Source: a virus. Taken from it: a stretch of 30,119 nucleotides of DNA. The stretch is taken from the IMG/VR virus record IMGVR_UViG_3300049489_000249, positions 1 through 30,119 of that record. One strand, written 5' to 3'. Under the pieces are notes generated by a model. The model made no database searches and had not been told where the DNA came from. It saw nothing but the letters and a program-made list of their open reading frames with translations. Position 1 is the stretch's first letter. Each line of letters begins with the position of its first letter. The position numbers and the translations under genes are program-made. Shown here one piece after another: positions 23,035-30,119 of the stretch.

Positions 23035-26000
23035 TTATTGTTTTCCACCATAGCGTGTATGGCCTTGAGAAGCAAACTTGAGTTTCTTTAAGCCCGCGCC
23101 GACAGAAGATTTTGACAACTTATGAAAGTTCATTTGCCTTTTAAGTCTTGCCATATCTATCATTTGTCTTAAAGCAGGAGGTTTTGTTTGTGCTTGGGCA
23201 AAAGGGTCTGTAAAGTCTACCGTCTTTGTAGAAAAAGTCAACAAGTCGTCTGTTAGTCTTGTGTTTATTGCAGAATGCATCTCTTGTGTGCTTTCTGCAA
23301 TAGCACTCCTTGTTTTTTCTGCTTGTCTTGCACTTCCAAAATCTACCCAAGAGAATCGCTTAGACTGAGCCTCATACATGATGTTTCCATAATGAATATC
23401 TGGGTTCACAACTCCTTCTTTTGCAGCTCTTAAGGCTTCTTTTCTCATTACTCTTTTTATGTTTTTAGGGACTTCTCCACCTTGCTCAATTATCTCTGCA
23501 ACACTTTTCCCAGGCATGAGTTCCATAAACATAGAATCTGTAGCTTTGTCATAACCATATGGAGAAGGAGATATTCCTTTCTCTACTTTTGAAAGCATAG
23601 AGAATTCTGATCTTAAAGCTTCTGTTCTTTCTTCATAAGAAGATAAAACAAATCTATCTTTCTCTGCTTCTCTCGATAAAGGAACTTTCTTAATATATCT
23701 AAACTTCTTTCCTTTTATAGTTGTTTCCATTAAAGAAGTAGTTCCGAAATCGCCAGAACTAATCTCCTTGATCTCTTTTCCTAAAGATAAAGCCGATTGA
23801 AACTCGTCTGATTCGCGAAAAGATTTATAAGCTATTTCTTTATCTACACCTTTAATTGCTTTTGTGGCAATAACTCTTAATCTATCGAGACCAGAACCAA
23901 ATGGAGAGTTCTTCTTGATAATATCCGAACCCATACCGTTTGGACCAGCATTAGGATGCAGTCCTTCTACTACGTTATGTGCATCATCTCTACCAGAAAA
24001 TGAATTTACTGAGAGCTCTTTCAACATTTCAGAAGAAAACGATTTACTTCTTGGTAAAGTAGCAGGAGTTTTATTTTCCGATCCAATAGAACTTAGAGTC
24101 TCTTTTGCAGAACCTTTTAAATCGAATAGTTTTTTCCCGCCAAAATGTTCTATTGACTCATTAGTTGTTTGAATTAAGTCTTTTACAAGTTCTACTCCTC
24201 TTGATCTTTTCTCTGGAGTCATCTCTATTGTGTCTGAGACTTTTATAAGTTCAGAAAAGATATCATTAATACCAGCAACACGTTCTTTGCCAAGGATAAC
24301 ACCCTTAGAAGAACCTTTTAGCGACTGACCATAAATCTTAGTAAGATCGGTCATTTCCTGAAATAAATCTACAGGAATTAATTCTTTTGTCGTTGTAAGT
24401 TGAGAAGAAGCTTCTGCAAGAAAAGACTTAATATTGTAGTCAAAGGTCTTTGAGCTTTCAAATCTATTCGACATACCCCAGTCAATAACACCAATTTTAG
24501 ATCCTTCTGGCGTATTGACTCGCATAATATTCTCACTATGAAGATCTGTATGAGAGACTCTTTTAGCATGTGCTTTTTTTATAAAGCCAAAAAGATCAGA
24601 AGATTCAGTTTTGGATAAACGACCAGACTTATCGAAGATTTCTTGAAGCGTTTCTCCCTCAAACTTTTCCATCAAAAGTGCATTTTCACCAAGACCAAAG
24701 TTCTCACCAGAACCATAGAGGCTTGGAGCGTTTTCCGAACCTAACTTAGATAAAGCATTTCTTTCTGCTGCTTTTGTTTGCGCTAAAGTTTTTTGGCTGC
24801 TTCTTTCAGCTATTGGGAGAACTCCTTCTCTCCATTTATTATATTCATCTGGAGACGACTTTAGAACTGCCTTATAGTCGTCATCAGTAAGTTCAAATGC
24901 TCTTTTTACAAATTCATCATTTAGTTCATTTGTTCTATATTGCTTAGAAACAAAGTCAAACTCTTCTGGTAGGTCTGCGACCCCATGCTTAAAGACAACT
25001 CTATGTGAATATACGTCGGCCGTTAAACCAGAACCTATCTTAGTACCGCCTTTTTCAATAGCAGCTCTCATAGAAGTTGTAAAATCTTCGTTCTTTAGAA
25101 GGAGATTAAAGGCATCTTCTGGGTCTGCATCTTTATACAGTCCTTTGGCTACTGCTCTTAGGATATCCCAAGAAGAACCGAAGTCTGTATTAAAATGTCT
25201 TACATGTTGAGCAAAGTTATAGTGGTCTAAGCCTTCAACCTGCAGGTTTTCGTCTTTCGCCCAAAGAGAACTCTTTACTCTGCTATAAGCTTGTTTAACT
25301 TGATAATCTGATTCGCCAGATAAAACGTTAAATGTTAATCTACCTTTATGTTTAGACCGTTCTTGGCGATATCTTTGATAATAATCTAATGACCAGATAC
25401 CCTGTCTCTTCTTAATAGCTTCTCGTTCTGCTTTCTTGAAAGCATATTCGTCTGTTAGGACGTTCTGATAAACAAGAGCAGAGGCTAATCCTTCTTCTGC
25501 CAATTGAAGGTTTAAGGGTTTTGAGGAACCTTCAGCATAAGCAAGACCAACGAATCGACCTTTAGTGCGGTCTTTGGCATCAGTGCTTATGACAACTCTA
25601 AGATTACCGTTTCTCAACCGCGCCTCTAAAGCAGCTCTGCTTGCTTTACCCTGAGGCATTCCAAGCTCGCCATCAGCGTGTGCTACTTCAGGAGCGTCAA
25701 TACCTGTTAAACGAACAGAGATTGGTTTGCGCGAAGAGAACATTCCTGTCTTCTTTGGTTGAAGAGAGACAGTATCTGCGTCCAAGAACTCAAAAGTAAA
25801 CTTACTCATGTCTACTTCTGCAGTCTTAGAGGTAAGAGGAATTAGGTCTCCGTTAGAGAAAGTAGAAGAACCAGTAGAGTCAAAGTCTTTCTTTTTCGCG
25901 CCAGCAGACCCAGACATTAAATCTAATTGTGTATCTGGATCGTTTCCTCTAAAGAATTCAGCAGAAGTATCTGGAACTGATATCCCATAGGCTTCATTGA

Positions 26001-26745
26001 GAGTCTTCTCACTGATAGCATTTGGAAGAGCTAAAGACCTACCACTTTGTTGCGACAAGGAACCAAGAGCAAGCGCAGCTATACCAAGCGCTCCCGCACC
26101 AGCCATCAGCTTTACGCCTTCTTTGGTAGTTGGCGAAGCGACGGTTTTCCTTGCAGCCTTATTAAAAATATCTTTTATTTCAGAGACGCGAGTAGTTAAC
26201 TGTTCAGCTTTTTGAGACTTAATAACCCTAAAAGACGATTCTTCTATATTCTGAGGAGCAATAACTCTTGCTTCGGGAAGAGGAGGTACGTCGTCTAAAA
26301 TGCCTTGAGGAACATCCTTAAAGACAGGTGGTTCTTTTAACTGTCTATATGGAAACTGGATCTTGCCTTCAAGCAACTCCCCCATGTCTTCCGAAGGAAG
26401 ATGAGTAGAGACTGACTTTAATCCCCAGCTATACTTTGAATGCCAATCCTGGTAAAGACTGCTCTTGTAGAGACTTGCAATTCTCTTAGTGGAGATTTTT
26501 AAAGGATCTATCTTCTTCTGTCTAAGAAATTCACCAAAGGTTATTGATTCAGGCGAACCAATAATAGTGGTGTTGTGATAGGCAAAGAGTTCTTTAGCAT
26601 ACTTAGCTCTACGCTTTTCTGCCTCTTCGTAGATTCTATTCTTTTCGGGACCTGGGAGAGAGAAGAGTTCTTCTAAACTAAGATCTTTTTCCTTGAGGAG
26701 ATCAGCAAGTATTCCTTCCCATGCTTCTTTTTGAGATCTGAACAA
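23035..26745 (-). CDS. Thermonuclease plus tandem kinase-like domain protein (1,236 aa)
   Basis: Residues 1-200 are helical and charged. About 205-235 (LMAGAGALGIAALALGSL) may cross a membrane. Residues 315-456 form a staphylococcal-nuclease domain: DADTV (322-326), RLTGIDAPE with R345, D350 and E353, and GRFVGLAYAEG with R397. These match the catalytic Arg, Asp, Glu and Arg of SNase. Kinase-like domain 1 (about 565-765) has GSGLTADVY, HTDLHSEN (D734, N739) and DWG (D755). Domain 2 (about 995-1145) has SGDFGTTS, a YIKK lysine, NPDIHYGN (D1116, N1121) and DFG (D1135), so both catalytic loops look intact and resemble APH/RIO-type kinases. The start is TTG 26745 with AGGAG about 11 bases before; TAG lies three codons upstream. 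Size and position suggest an ejected or head-internal protein. Confidence 0.85.
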   Translation of the reverse strand: MFRSQKEAWEGILADLLKEKDLSLEELFSLPGPEKNRIYEEAEKRRAKYAKELFAYHNTTIIGSPESITFGEFLRQKKIDPLKISTKRIASLYKSSLYQDWHSKYSWGLKSVSTHLPSEDMGELLEGKIQFPYRQLKEPPVFKDVPQGILDDVPPLPEARVIAPQNIEESSFRVIKSQKAEQLTTRVSEIKDIFNKAARKTVASPTTKEGVKLMAGAGALGIAALALGSLSQQSGRSLALPNAISEKTLNEAYGISVPDTSAEFFRGNDPDTQLDLMSGSAGAKKKDFDSTGSSTFSNGDLIPLTSKTAEVDMSKFTFEFLDADTVSLQPKKTGMFSSRKPISVRLTGIDAPEVAHADGELGMPQGKASRAALEARLRNGNLRVVISTDAKDRTKGRFVGLAYAEGSSKPLNLQLAEEGLASALVYQNVLTDEYAFKKAEREAIKKRQGIWSLDYYQRYRQERSKHKGRLTFNVLSGESDYQVKQAYSRVKSSLWAKDENLQVEGLDHYNFAQHVRHFNTDFGSSWDILRAVAKGLYKDADPEDAFNLLLKNEDFTTSMRAAIEKGGTKIGSGLTADVYSHRVVFKHGVADLPEEFDFVSKQYRTNELNDEFVKRAFELTDDDYKAVLKSSPDEYNKWREGVLPIAERSSQKTLAQTKAAERNALSKLGSENAPSLYGSGENFGLGENALLMEKFEGETLQEIFDKSGRLSKTESSDLFGFIKKAHAKRVSHTDLHSENIMRVNTPEGSKIGVIDWGMSNRFESSKTFDYNIKSFLAEASSQLTTTKELIPVDLFQEMTDLTKIYGQSLKGSSKGVILGKERVAGINDIFSELIKVSDTIEMTPEKRSRGVELVKDLIQTTNESIEHFGGKKLFDLKGSAKETLSSIGSENKTPATLPRSKSFSSEMLKELSVNSFSGRDDAHNVVEGLHPNAGPNGMGSDIIKKNSPFGSGLDRLRVIATKAIKGVDKEIAYKSFRESDEFQSALSLGKEIKEISSGDFGTTSLMETTIKGKKFRYIKKVPLSREAEKDRFVLSSYEERTEALRSEFSMLSKVEKGISPSPYGYDKATDSMFMELMPGKSVAEIIEQGGEVPKNIKRVMRKEALRAAKEGVVNPDIHYGNIMYEAQSKRFSWVDFGSARQAEKTRSAIAESTQEMHSAINTRLTDDLLTFSTKTVDFTDPFAQAQTKPPALRQMIDMARLKRQMNFHKLSKSSVGAGLKKLKFASQGHTRYGGKQ

Positions 26746-26768
26746 TTGCTGCTACAGCTCCTAACATC

Positions 26769-27566
26769 TTAAAGTTCTTCCCAATCAGCCTCGAAGACTA
26801 AGTCTTTTGCTACCTTTTCTGCATCTTCTTTTATTCTATCAAGACTTGTCTTACTTTGGGTATTATCCGTATTGAACTTCTTCTTTAGATTCGCCAGCCA
26901 GTTAGAAGCATCCTGATCCTCATCCTTTTTCAACATAGATGCTTTCTTTACTTTCTCCTTACGAGTAGCTACGAAAGCTTCAAGCACAGAGGCCCTAGTG
27001 CGCTGTAGGCGCTCTTTAATATCCAGGAGGGGATGCACTACCGTAGTAATGCTCATGACCCCTCCCTTGCCCTCTGTGACGTTCTCCTTGAGTAGTGTCT
27101 TAGCCTCTTCATCTATCCCGCCGCTAAGACCAAGATTAGCCCTGTAATCCAGTAGGTCGCACTCTACTAGCTTATTAATTAGAGTGACTTCTGTAAGGCT
27201 ATCTGTATTTACATTTAGCTCTTCCATATATCCTTGAGTAAGGACTTGGATTAATCTTGCTTCAACCAAACAGGGCTTTGTAAGAGGGTACTTACCCGAG
27301 TCGTGGAAGGGACAAATCTTATTTACACAACTCTTTCCGGCGCAATTCATTGGAATCGCGGCGGACATACCGTACTTCATACGAACTACATGTGCGCGGA
27401 AGGACATGGCTTCTTCTGGAGTAAGCTGGATATGAGAATAATCAGTCAAATCCATATTAAGGAAATCAAAGAAATTGGTTCTTGAAATCTTACCATCTTT
27501 AATTTGATGGCCGTCTAAGACCAATAGATCTGCTTTGGGTTTTCCTGATTCTTCCGTTCCAGCCAT
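26769..27566 (-). CDS. Protein with four-cysteine cluster, N-terminal to the virion block (265 aa)
   Basis: Residues 75-99 read CAGKSCVNKICPFHDSGKYP up to a final Cys, giving C75, C80, C85 and C99 with H88 nearby: a plausible zinc or iron-sulfur site. The rest is helical: residues 100-200 hold repeated amphipathic helices and residues 205-265 a charged, basic-then-acidic tail (KKEKVKKASM is approximate; KKKFNTDN and VFEADWEEL are seen). AAGGA overlaps the previous gene's stop, so translation is coupled. It could be a DNA-binding packaging or head-assembly factor, and a small-terminase role cannot be excluded. No family is recognised. Confidence 0.62.
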   Translation of the reverse strand: MAGTEESGKPKADLLVLDGHQIKDGKISRTNFFDFLNMDLTDYSHIQLTPEEAMSFRAHVVRMKYGMSAAIPMNCAGKSCVNKICPFHDSGKYPLTKPCLVEARLIQVLTQGYMEELNVNTDSLTEVTLINKLVECDLLDYRANLGLSGGIDEEAKTLLKENVTEGKGGVMSITTVVHPLLDIKERLQRTRASVLEAFVATRKEKVKKASMLKKDEDQDASNWLANLKKKFNTDNTQSKTSLDRIKEDAEKVAKDLVFEADWEEL

Positions 27567-27569
27567 AGT

Positions 27570-27896
27570 TTATCCTTTAAAGACTGTGAAGTCCTTCTCC
27601 TTTTGCGGGCTATTCTTCATAAAGCATTCCGAGTCAAAATATCGGGCGAAGAGGTAGTAAGGCATCTCTACTACTTCTTCTAAACTGTTCAAAGTAATCC
27701 AACCAAAGTCTTTATTGTTGTTCGTTACTTCGTATAATCTTCCTTGATTGAAAGACATAAAGGATTCAGTACAGAACGCATGAGCGCCCAAGGGTACTTC
27801 AAATCTACAATAAGAATTGTTTGGATTGGTCAGCCACCAAGACTCGTTGCTGTATCTTGGGTACTGTTCTTGAGAGACTTTAGTATATTTCAGCAT
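27570..27896 (-). CDS. Small protein of unknown function (108 aa)
   Basis: Rich in aromatic residues (YPRYSNESWWLTNPNNSYCR; MPYYLFARYFDSECF) and probably a compact alpha/beta fold. AAAGG lies four bases before ATG 27896. Six bases separate it from the upstream gene's stop. It reads like a small SH3-like or adaptor protein, but I cannot name the family. Confidence 0.58.
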   Translation of the reverse strand: MLKYTKVSQEQYPRYSNESWWLTNPNNSYCRFEVPLGAHAFCTESFMSFNQGRLYEVTNNNKDFGWITLNSLEEVVEMPYYLFARYFDSECFMKNSPQKEKDFTVFKG

Positions 27897-27902
27897 TTGC
27901 CT

Positions 27903-28214
27903 TTACCTTTCTTTTTCTTCGCCATCTGCAGATTCGCCTTCTTTATAAAACCGGCTCCAATTTTCATAGAGCCAATTAATAGTCTCTGCTACTCCTTTTG
28001 CGCGGTCTTCTAAGAAAAACTTCTTAGCCATCGCCGCGTACCTACAGTCGGGTCCGTCTTCTGAAGTTTCACAGAAGTACTTGTATCTTTCTAACATAGA
28101 ATTGTCAGAACCACAAGCCTCTATAAAGTCTACTAACTTGTTCAGTACTTCCGGCCGTAGGATATCTTTTAGATTTTCTCGAAGAGTAGCGAGTTCAAGA
28201 AGGGTGTCTTGCAT
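27903..28214 (-). CDS. Small helical protein of unknown function (103 aa)
   Basis: Mainly helical and acidic, with three cysteines (C34, C48, C57) in GSDNSMLERYKYFCETSEDG and nearby, and a Lys/Glu-rich C-terminus (GEEKER). The ribosome site is weak (AGG seven bases before ATG 28214). It lies between the membrane protein at 28222 and the 108-aa gene. No family is recognised. Confidence 0.55.
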   Translation of the reverse strand: MQDTLLELATLRENLKDILRPEVLNKLVDFIEACGSDNSMLERYKYFCETSEDGPDCRYAAMAKKFFLEDRAKGVAETINWLYENWSRFYKEGESADGEEKER

Positions 28215-28221
28215 ATGAAAC

Positions 28222-28497
28222 CTATCGGTTGTTGTGGATGTTTTCTAAAATCTTATCTAGCTTCTTATCCAAATTCTCAATCTGCTTTTCTTGATTTATA
28301 ATCCTCTGCTCTATCCTAGCAAAGTCTTCTCTCTTAGTATAGTTATCAGCTATATTTGTGGCAAGATCTTTTTTTATACCATCTAGTCTATCTCCTGCCC
28401 ACGCGAAACTTCCACCTAGTAGGCTAATAGAAGTAAGTAGAATAGCTACCCACTTTGCTATATCTCCTCCACTGATTGAGAATTTCTTGGTTGGCAT
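28222..28497 (-). CDS. Small membrane protein with coiled-coil tail (91 aa)
   Basis: Residues 12-33 (DIAKWVAILLTSISLLGGSF) form one clear membrane segment. Residues 38-88 form a coiled coil (RIEQRIINQEKQIENLDKKL with a regular heptad). The layout resembles small XhlA/holin-accessory or spanin-like phage membrane proteins, but with the membrane segment first. GGAG lies 10 bases before ATG 28497. It is the first gene of the long minus-strand series and follows the promoter at 28542-28570. Role in lysis or in membrane attachment is inference. Confidence 0.62.
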   Translation of the reverse strand: MPTKKFSISGGDIAKWVAILLTSISLLGGSFAWAGDRLDGIKKDLATNIADNYTKREDFARIEQRIINQEKQIENLDKKLDKILENIHNNR

Positions 28498-28541
28498 GGA
28501 AAGATCACTCCCCTATCGGTCTAATCTAAGCTTATAGGATA

Positions 28542-28570
28542 AGTATAACATGTAGGGATGGGCTATCCAA
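28542..28570 (-). promoter_or_regulatory. Sigma70-like promoter for the morphogenesis gene series
   Basis: Minus strand: TTGGAT (28570-28565), 17-base spacer, TATACT (28547-28542) preceded by TGT, an extended -10. Transcription would begin near 28535, leaving a leader of about 37 bases before ATG 28497. The -35 matches only three of six consensus bases; the -10 matches five of six. Confidence 0.5.
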
Positions 28571-28619
28571 GGGAAAACATTAGTTATGTGGCCGAACTGT
28601 AGTAAAGGAAGATATCTAC

Positions 28620-28682
28620 ATTATATAGGGGGGGCTGAACGGGGGGTTGCACAAAAGTAAAATAGGGGTTTAGGTTTGTGCA
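28620..28682. promoter_or_regulatory. G-run tract, TATAAT and 8-bp inverted repeat downstream of hsp20
   Basis: The plus strand carries G7 (28628-28634), CTGAAC, G6 (28641-28646), then TGCACAAA (28648-28655) with its inverse TTTGTGCA (28675-28682) and a GGGG between. Reading minus, the C-runs lead directly into TATATAATG (TATAAT at 28625-28620). No consensus -35 is present and the hairpin lacks a T-run, so its function is open: regulatory site, unusual promoter or G-quadruplex. Confidence 0.4.
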
Positions 28683-28684
28683 GC

Positions 28685-29098
28685 TTAGGTAAGTTTCTTT
28701 AGGTCTTCTGCTTTAAGAAAGTAAGTTCGCTCTTCGCTCCTATTTGCTACAGGAATAAGAACAGTAAGAAGGCCGTCTTCAAAAGATACAGAGAGTTTGG
28801 ATAGATCAAGATCTCTACTAACAGGGATCTCGTGTTTAAAAGAAGATTTAAACTTCTTCATTACGTTATCTCTATGAAGATTAGAACCCTCTATATATAA
28901 AACGTTGCGTTCTACATATACATTCAAGTCCTCTAACTTGAATCCAGCAAGAGCAAACTGAAGTTTAGCGTCTGAGTAAGACAACCCTTCGTCTTTACTC
29001 ACTACCGCTTTCGTAGCTGGGGGTTTAATCTTATCGTCCCAATTGTAGAACCAAGAACTAAAGAGATCGTCGAGAGATAAAAGTGTGTTGAATGTCAT
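28685..29098 (-). CDS. hsp20: Hsp20 family small heat-shock chaperone (137 aa)
   Basis: Small heat-shock proteins hold unfolded proteins without ATP. The alpha-crystallin domain spans about residues 38-122: LQFALAGFKLEDLNVYVERN, VLYIEGS, the helix-to-strand region FKHEIPVSRDLDLSKLSVSF and the signature FEDGLLTVLIP (106-116). The N-terminal arm is short (about 35 residues) and the C-terminal I-x-I motif is not evident, so the oligomer may be simple. AGGAGG lies five bases before ATG 29098. It has its own canonical promoter (29172-29200) and a structured leader, so it may be expressed apart from the late genes. Phages encode such proteins probably to assist virion-protein folding; cyanophages are known examples. 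Confidence 0.88.
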   Translation of the reverse strand: MTFNTLLSLDDLFSSWFYNWDDKIKPPATKAVVSKDEGLSYSDAKLQFALAGFKLEDLNVYVERNVLYIEGSNLHRDNVMKKFKSSFKHEIPVSRDLDLSKLSVSFEDGLLTVLIPVANRSEERTYFLKAEDLKKLT

Positions 29099-29120
29099 GT
29101 CTGCCTCCTGATTAGGTTGT

Positions 29121-29160
29121 GATGATTTGCTATTAAATCATCGTAGGAACAAATAGTTCC
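29121..29160 (-). promoter_or_regulatory. Two hairpins in the hsp20 mRNA leader
   Basis: Minus strand, 5' to 3': GGAAC-tattt-GTTCC (29160-29146), three bases, then GATGATTT-aatagc-AAATCATC (29142-29121), then AACCTAATCAGGAGG where CCT can pair weakly with AGG at the ribosome site. The architecture is compatible with an RNA thermometer, but the first palindrome at about +5 of the transcript could equally be a repressor operator. Confidence 0.5.
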
Positions 29161-29171
29161 TGAGTATCAAA

Positions 29172-29200
29172 AATATAAATCAAGAGTTTTGGGCTGTCAA
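29172..29200 (-). promoter_or_regulatory. Canonical sigma70-type promoter of hsp20
   Basis: Minus strand: TTGACA (29200-29195), exactly 17 bases, TATATT (29177-29172). Start of transcription is expected near 29165, 67 bases before ATG 29098. The -35 is perfect and the -10 matches five of six bases. Confidence 0.75.
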
Positions 29201-29204
29201 GAGG

Positions 29205-29430
29205 GAATCTTATATAAGGCCGATTTTTAGAAAAAATATTTTTTAGAGATATAAGGCAGAGTGAGTGGGCCGAAAAAAAGATTATAGAGGGACTCGGAGA
29301 GAGAAGATCCGAAAAAAGACAAAAACCTTATAGAAACCGAAAATGAAGAAATTTTAGAAGACCTCTGCAGATTGAAAGACAAAAGACCTATATAAACCAG
29401 AAACAGAGATATTTTTTTAGACCTGGTTTT
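29205..29430 (+). repeat. Repeated AT-rich promoter-like modules in the divergent region
   Basis: The 402 bases between hsp20 and the first plus-strand gene contain no ORF of note. TATA-type cores recur at 29210, 29250, 29283, 29329 and 29390. Two modules 60 bases apart (from 29317 and from 29377) both read AGACAAAA, then TATA(T/G)AAACC, then A/T-rich sequence and TTTTAGA with GACCT. A third weaker copy starts at 29209 (TTATATAAGGCC then ATATTTTTTAG). AAAAAATATTTTTT (29231-29244) is a perfect palindrome. No sigma70 pair was found for the plus strand, so these may be phage-specific promoters or binding sites. Confidence 0.55.
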
Positions 29431-29433
29431 GAG

Positions 29434-29482
29434 CGCATGAGACGATACTGTCTCTGCGTTCGGAGGGTACGGGGTCGTCCCC
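29434..29482 (+). promoter_or_regulatory. Two hairpins in the leader of the plus-strand genes
   Basis: CGCA-t-GAGAC (29434-29443) pairs with GTCTC-TGCG (29450-29458), nine base pairs with one bulge. GGGG-tcgt-CCCC follows at 29471-29482, shortly before AAAGGAG and ATG 29501. No T-run follows either hairpin, so they are leader structures rather than terminators. Confidence 0.5.
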
Positions 29483-29500
29483 ACAACAAAGGAGTCTGCT

Positions 29501-29689
29501 ATGAAGATGAAAGAGTTGGTTCTCGAAGTCGAAGAGTCTTTTCTGAACGATGATGGCTACGAAGAGTGGATAAAGTCTTGTGAGAAGAAAGACCTTGAGT
29601 ATCAAATGGAAGATGACTTAGCAAGAGATATCATCGAAGACTTAAATGCATTCTTTAGTGAAGAAGCTAACTACATCATCAACAAGTAA
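29501..29689 (+). CDS. Small acidic protein, first plus-strand gene (62 aa)
   Basis: A very acidic helical protein (MKMKELVLEVEESFLNDDGY; DDLARDIIEDLNAFFSEEAN) with one Cys. AAAGGAG lies six bases before ATG. It is the first gene of the rightward transcript. Small acidic proteins encoded in early phage regions often bind and inhibit host proteins; there is no motif to say so here. Family not recognised. Confidence 0.6.
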   Translation: MKMKELVLEVEESFLNDDGYEEWIKSCEKKDLEYQMEDDLARDIIEDLNAFFSEEANYIINK

Positions 29690-29713
29690 CCCAACAAAGA
29701 AAGAGAGGATGCT

Positions 29714-29896
29714 ATGAACAGAGTAGTAAAACGTTTATATGTAGATAACACTAGGACAATAACCTTTATCTTCAGCGCTAAGTCTACAGTAGTAGGGGTT
29801 GAGACAGGTAAGCATGCAGTGCTAACCATGTCTATCACAGAAGCTCTTGAACTCTGGAATGAGTTCGTGCGGCGCGGCGCAAAGGAGATAAGGTAA
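29714..29896 (+). CDS. Small plus-strand protein (60 aa)
   Basis: A short basic then mixed alpha/beta protein (MNRVVKRLYVDNTRTITFIF; TMSITEALELWNEFVRRGAK). GAGAGGA lies before ATG. Its stop overlaps the next ATG as TAATG, with AAAGGAG-like sequence inside its end, so it is coupled to the following gene. No family is recognised. Confidence 0.6.
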   Translation: MNRVVKRLYVDNTRTITFIFSAKSTVVGVETGKHAVLTMSITEALELWNEFVRRGAKEIR

Positions 29897-30119
29897 TGGA
29901 GAACAACACACTACATCTCATGCTTAGGTACGCCCAGCGTGTAGGCTCTCAGTATCAGGCTGAGGTACGTGCTGTACTGTGTAGGGTAGATAGATTGGCT
30001 AAGCTAAGGAAGCTACCCAATAGCCAATGGTACAAGTGTGTACGTGTAGAGGGTAGGGTAGTGTGCTACGTGTGTGGTACTGGCAATTATGTCGCTACCA
30101 TACTGGCAGCTAACATGGT
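29896..30119 (+). CDS. Partial plus-strand gene with Cys residues (75 aa visible)
   Basis: Begins at ATG 29896 (TAATG overlap, AAAGGAG about nine bases upstream) and runs open to the right edge: MENNTLHLMLRYAQRVGSQY, later WYKCVRVEGRVVCYVCGTGN. The cysteines (YKC, CYVC) may form a metal site with residues beyond the window. Codon choice (many GTA, CTA, AGG) differs from the minus-strand genes. Function is unknown. Confidence 0.6.
   Translation, partial: MENNTLHLMLRYAQRVGSQYQAEVRAVLCRVDRLAKLRKLPNSQWYKCVRVEGRVVCYVCGTGNYVATILAANM

Noticed and set aside
26702-26767. 21-residue ATG frame overlapping the start of the nuclease/kinase gene
   Set aside because: It has no ribosome site and is in a different frame; at most it might aid coupling.
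28648-28682. TGCACAAA/TTTGTGCA as the hsp20 terminator
   Set aside because: The loop is 19 bases and no T-run follows the stem on the minus strand.
1-30119. CRISPR array or tRNA genes
   Set aside because: I saw no regularly spaced repeats of CRISPR type and no cloverleaf-like sequence.

Overview
The window is part of a large tailed bacteriophage (Caudoviricetes) genome. The evidence is a contiguous packaging and head-building block: large terminase, portal, prohead protease/scaffold and HK97-fold major capsid protein. The DNA is AT-rich overall, and nearly every gene has an AGGAGG-like ribosome binding site, so the host is a bacterium with ordinary Shine-Dalgarno translation. The host species cannot be read from this sequence. 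No tail sheath, tube or baseplate gene is visible; those probably lie to the left of position 1.

Layout. From 28,497 down to 1, one long minus-strand series of densely packed, often overlapping genes runs leftward. First come four small or unknown genes (28,497-26,769). Next is a 1,236-residue protein with a nuclease domain and two kinase-like domains (26,745-23,035), then two Gly/Ala-rich proteins. TerL follows, interrupted by a 441-residue intein. After it lie three small genes, a 670-residue unknown, the portal with a MuF-type C-terminus, the protease/scaffold with a likely nested scaffold start, a 463-residue abundant structural protein and the major capsid protein. A clear terminator follows the capsid gene. 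Then come small acidic proteins and a fibre/decoration module (8,264-1) with a second strong terminator at 3,991-4,029. To the right, an hsp20 gene (29,098-28,685) has its own promoter and structured leader. A 402-base divergent region with repeated AT-rich promoter-like modules separates it from short plus-strand genes that run off the right edge.

Most interesting element. Between two fibre genes sits a compact IsrB-type gene: a PLMP/RuvC nuclease without HNH, related to IscB. It is preceded by about 230 structured bases that fit an omega/HEARO RNA. The 9-bp sequence GAAATCACC (plus strand) lies at both edges. Joining the two edges rebuilds a tight ATGA-coupled pair of fibre genes with a better ribosome binding site. 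In that rebuilt empty site, the sequence that would serve as guide is followed directly by ATGA, which fits the NTGA target-adjacent motif I recall for a characterised IsrB. The locus therefore looks like an RNA-guided nickase element programmed against its own empty insertion site.

The second highlight is the nuclease/double-kinase protein beside the terminase, whose key residues look intact. It is a candidate virion-packaged effector, although its location in the particle is inference.
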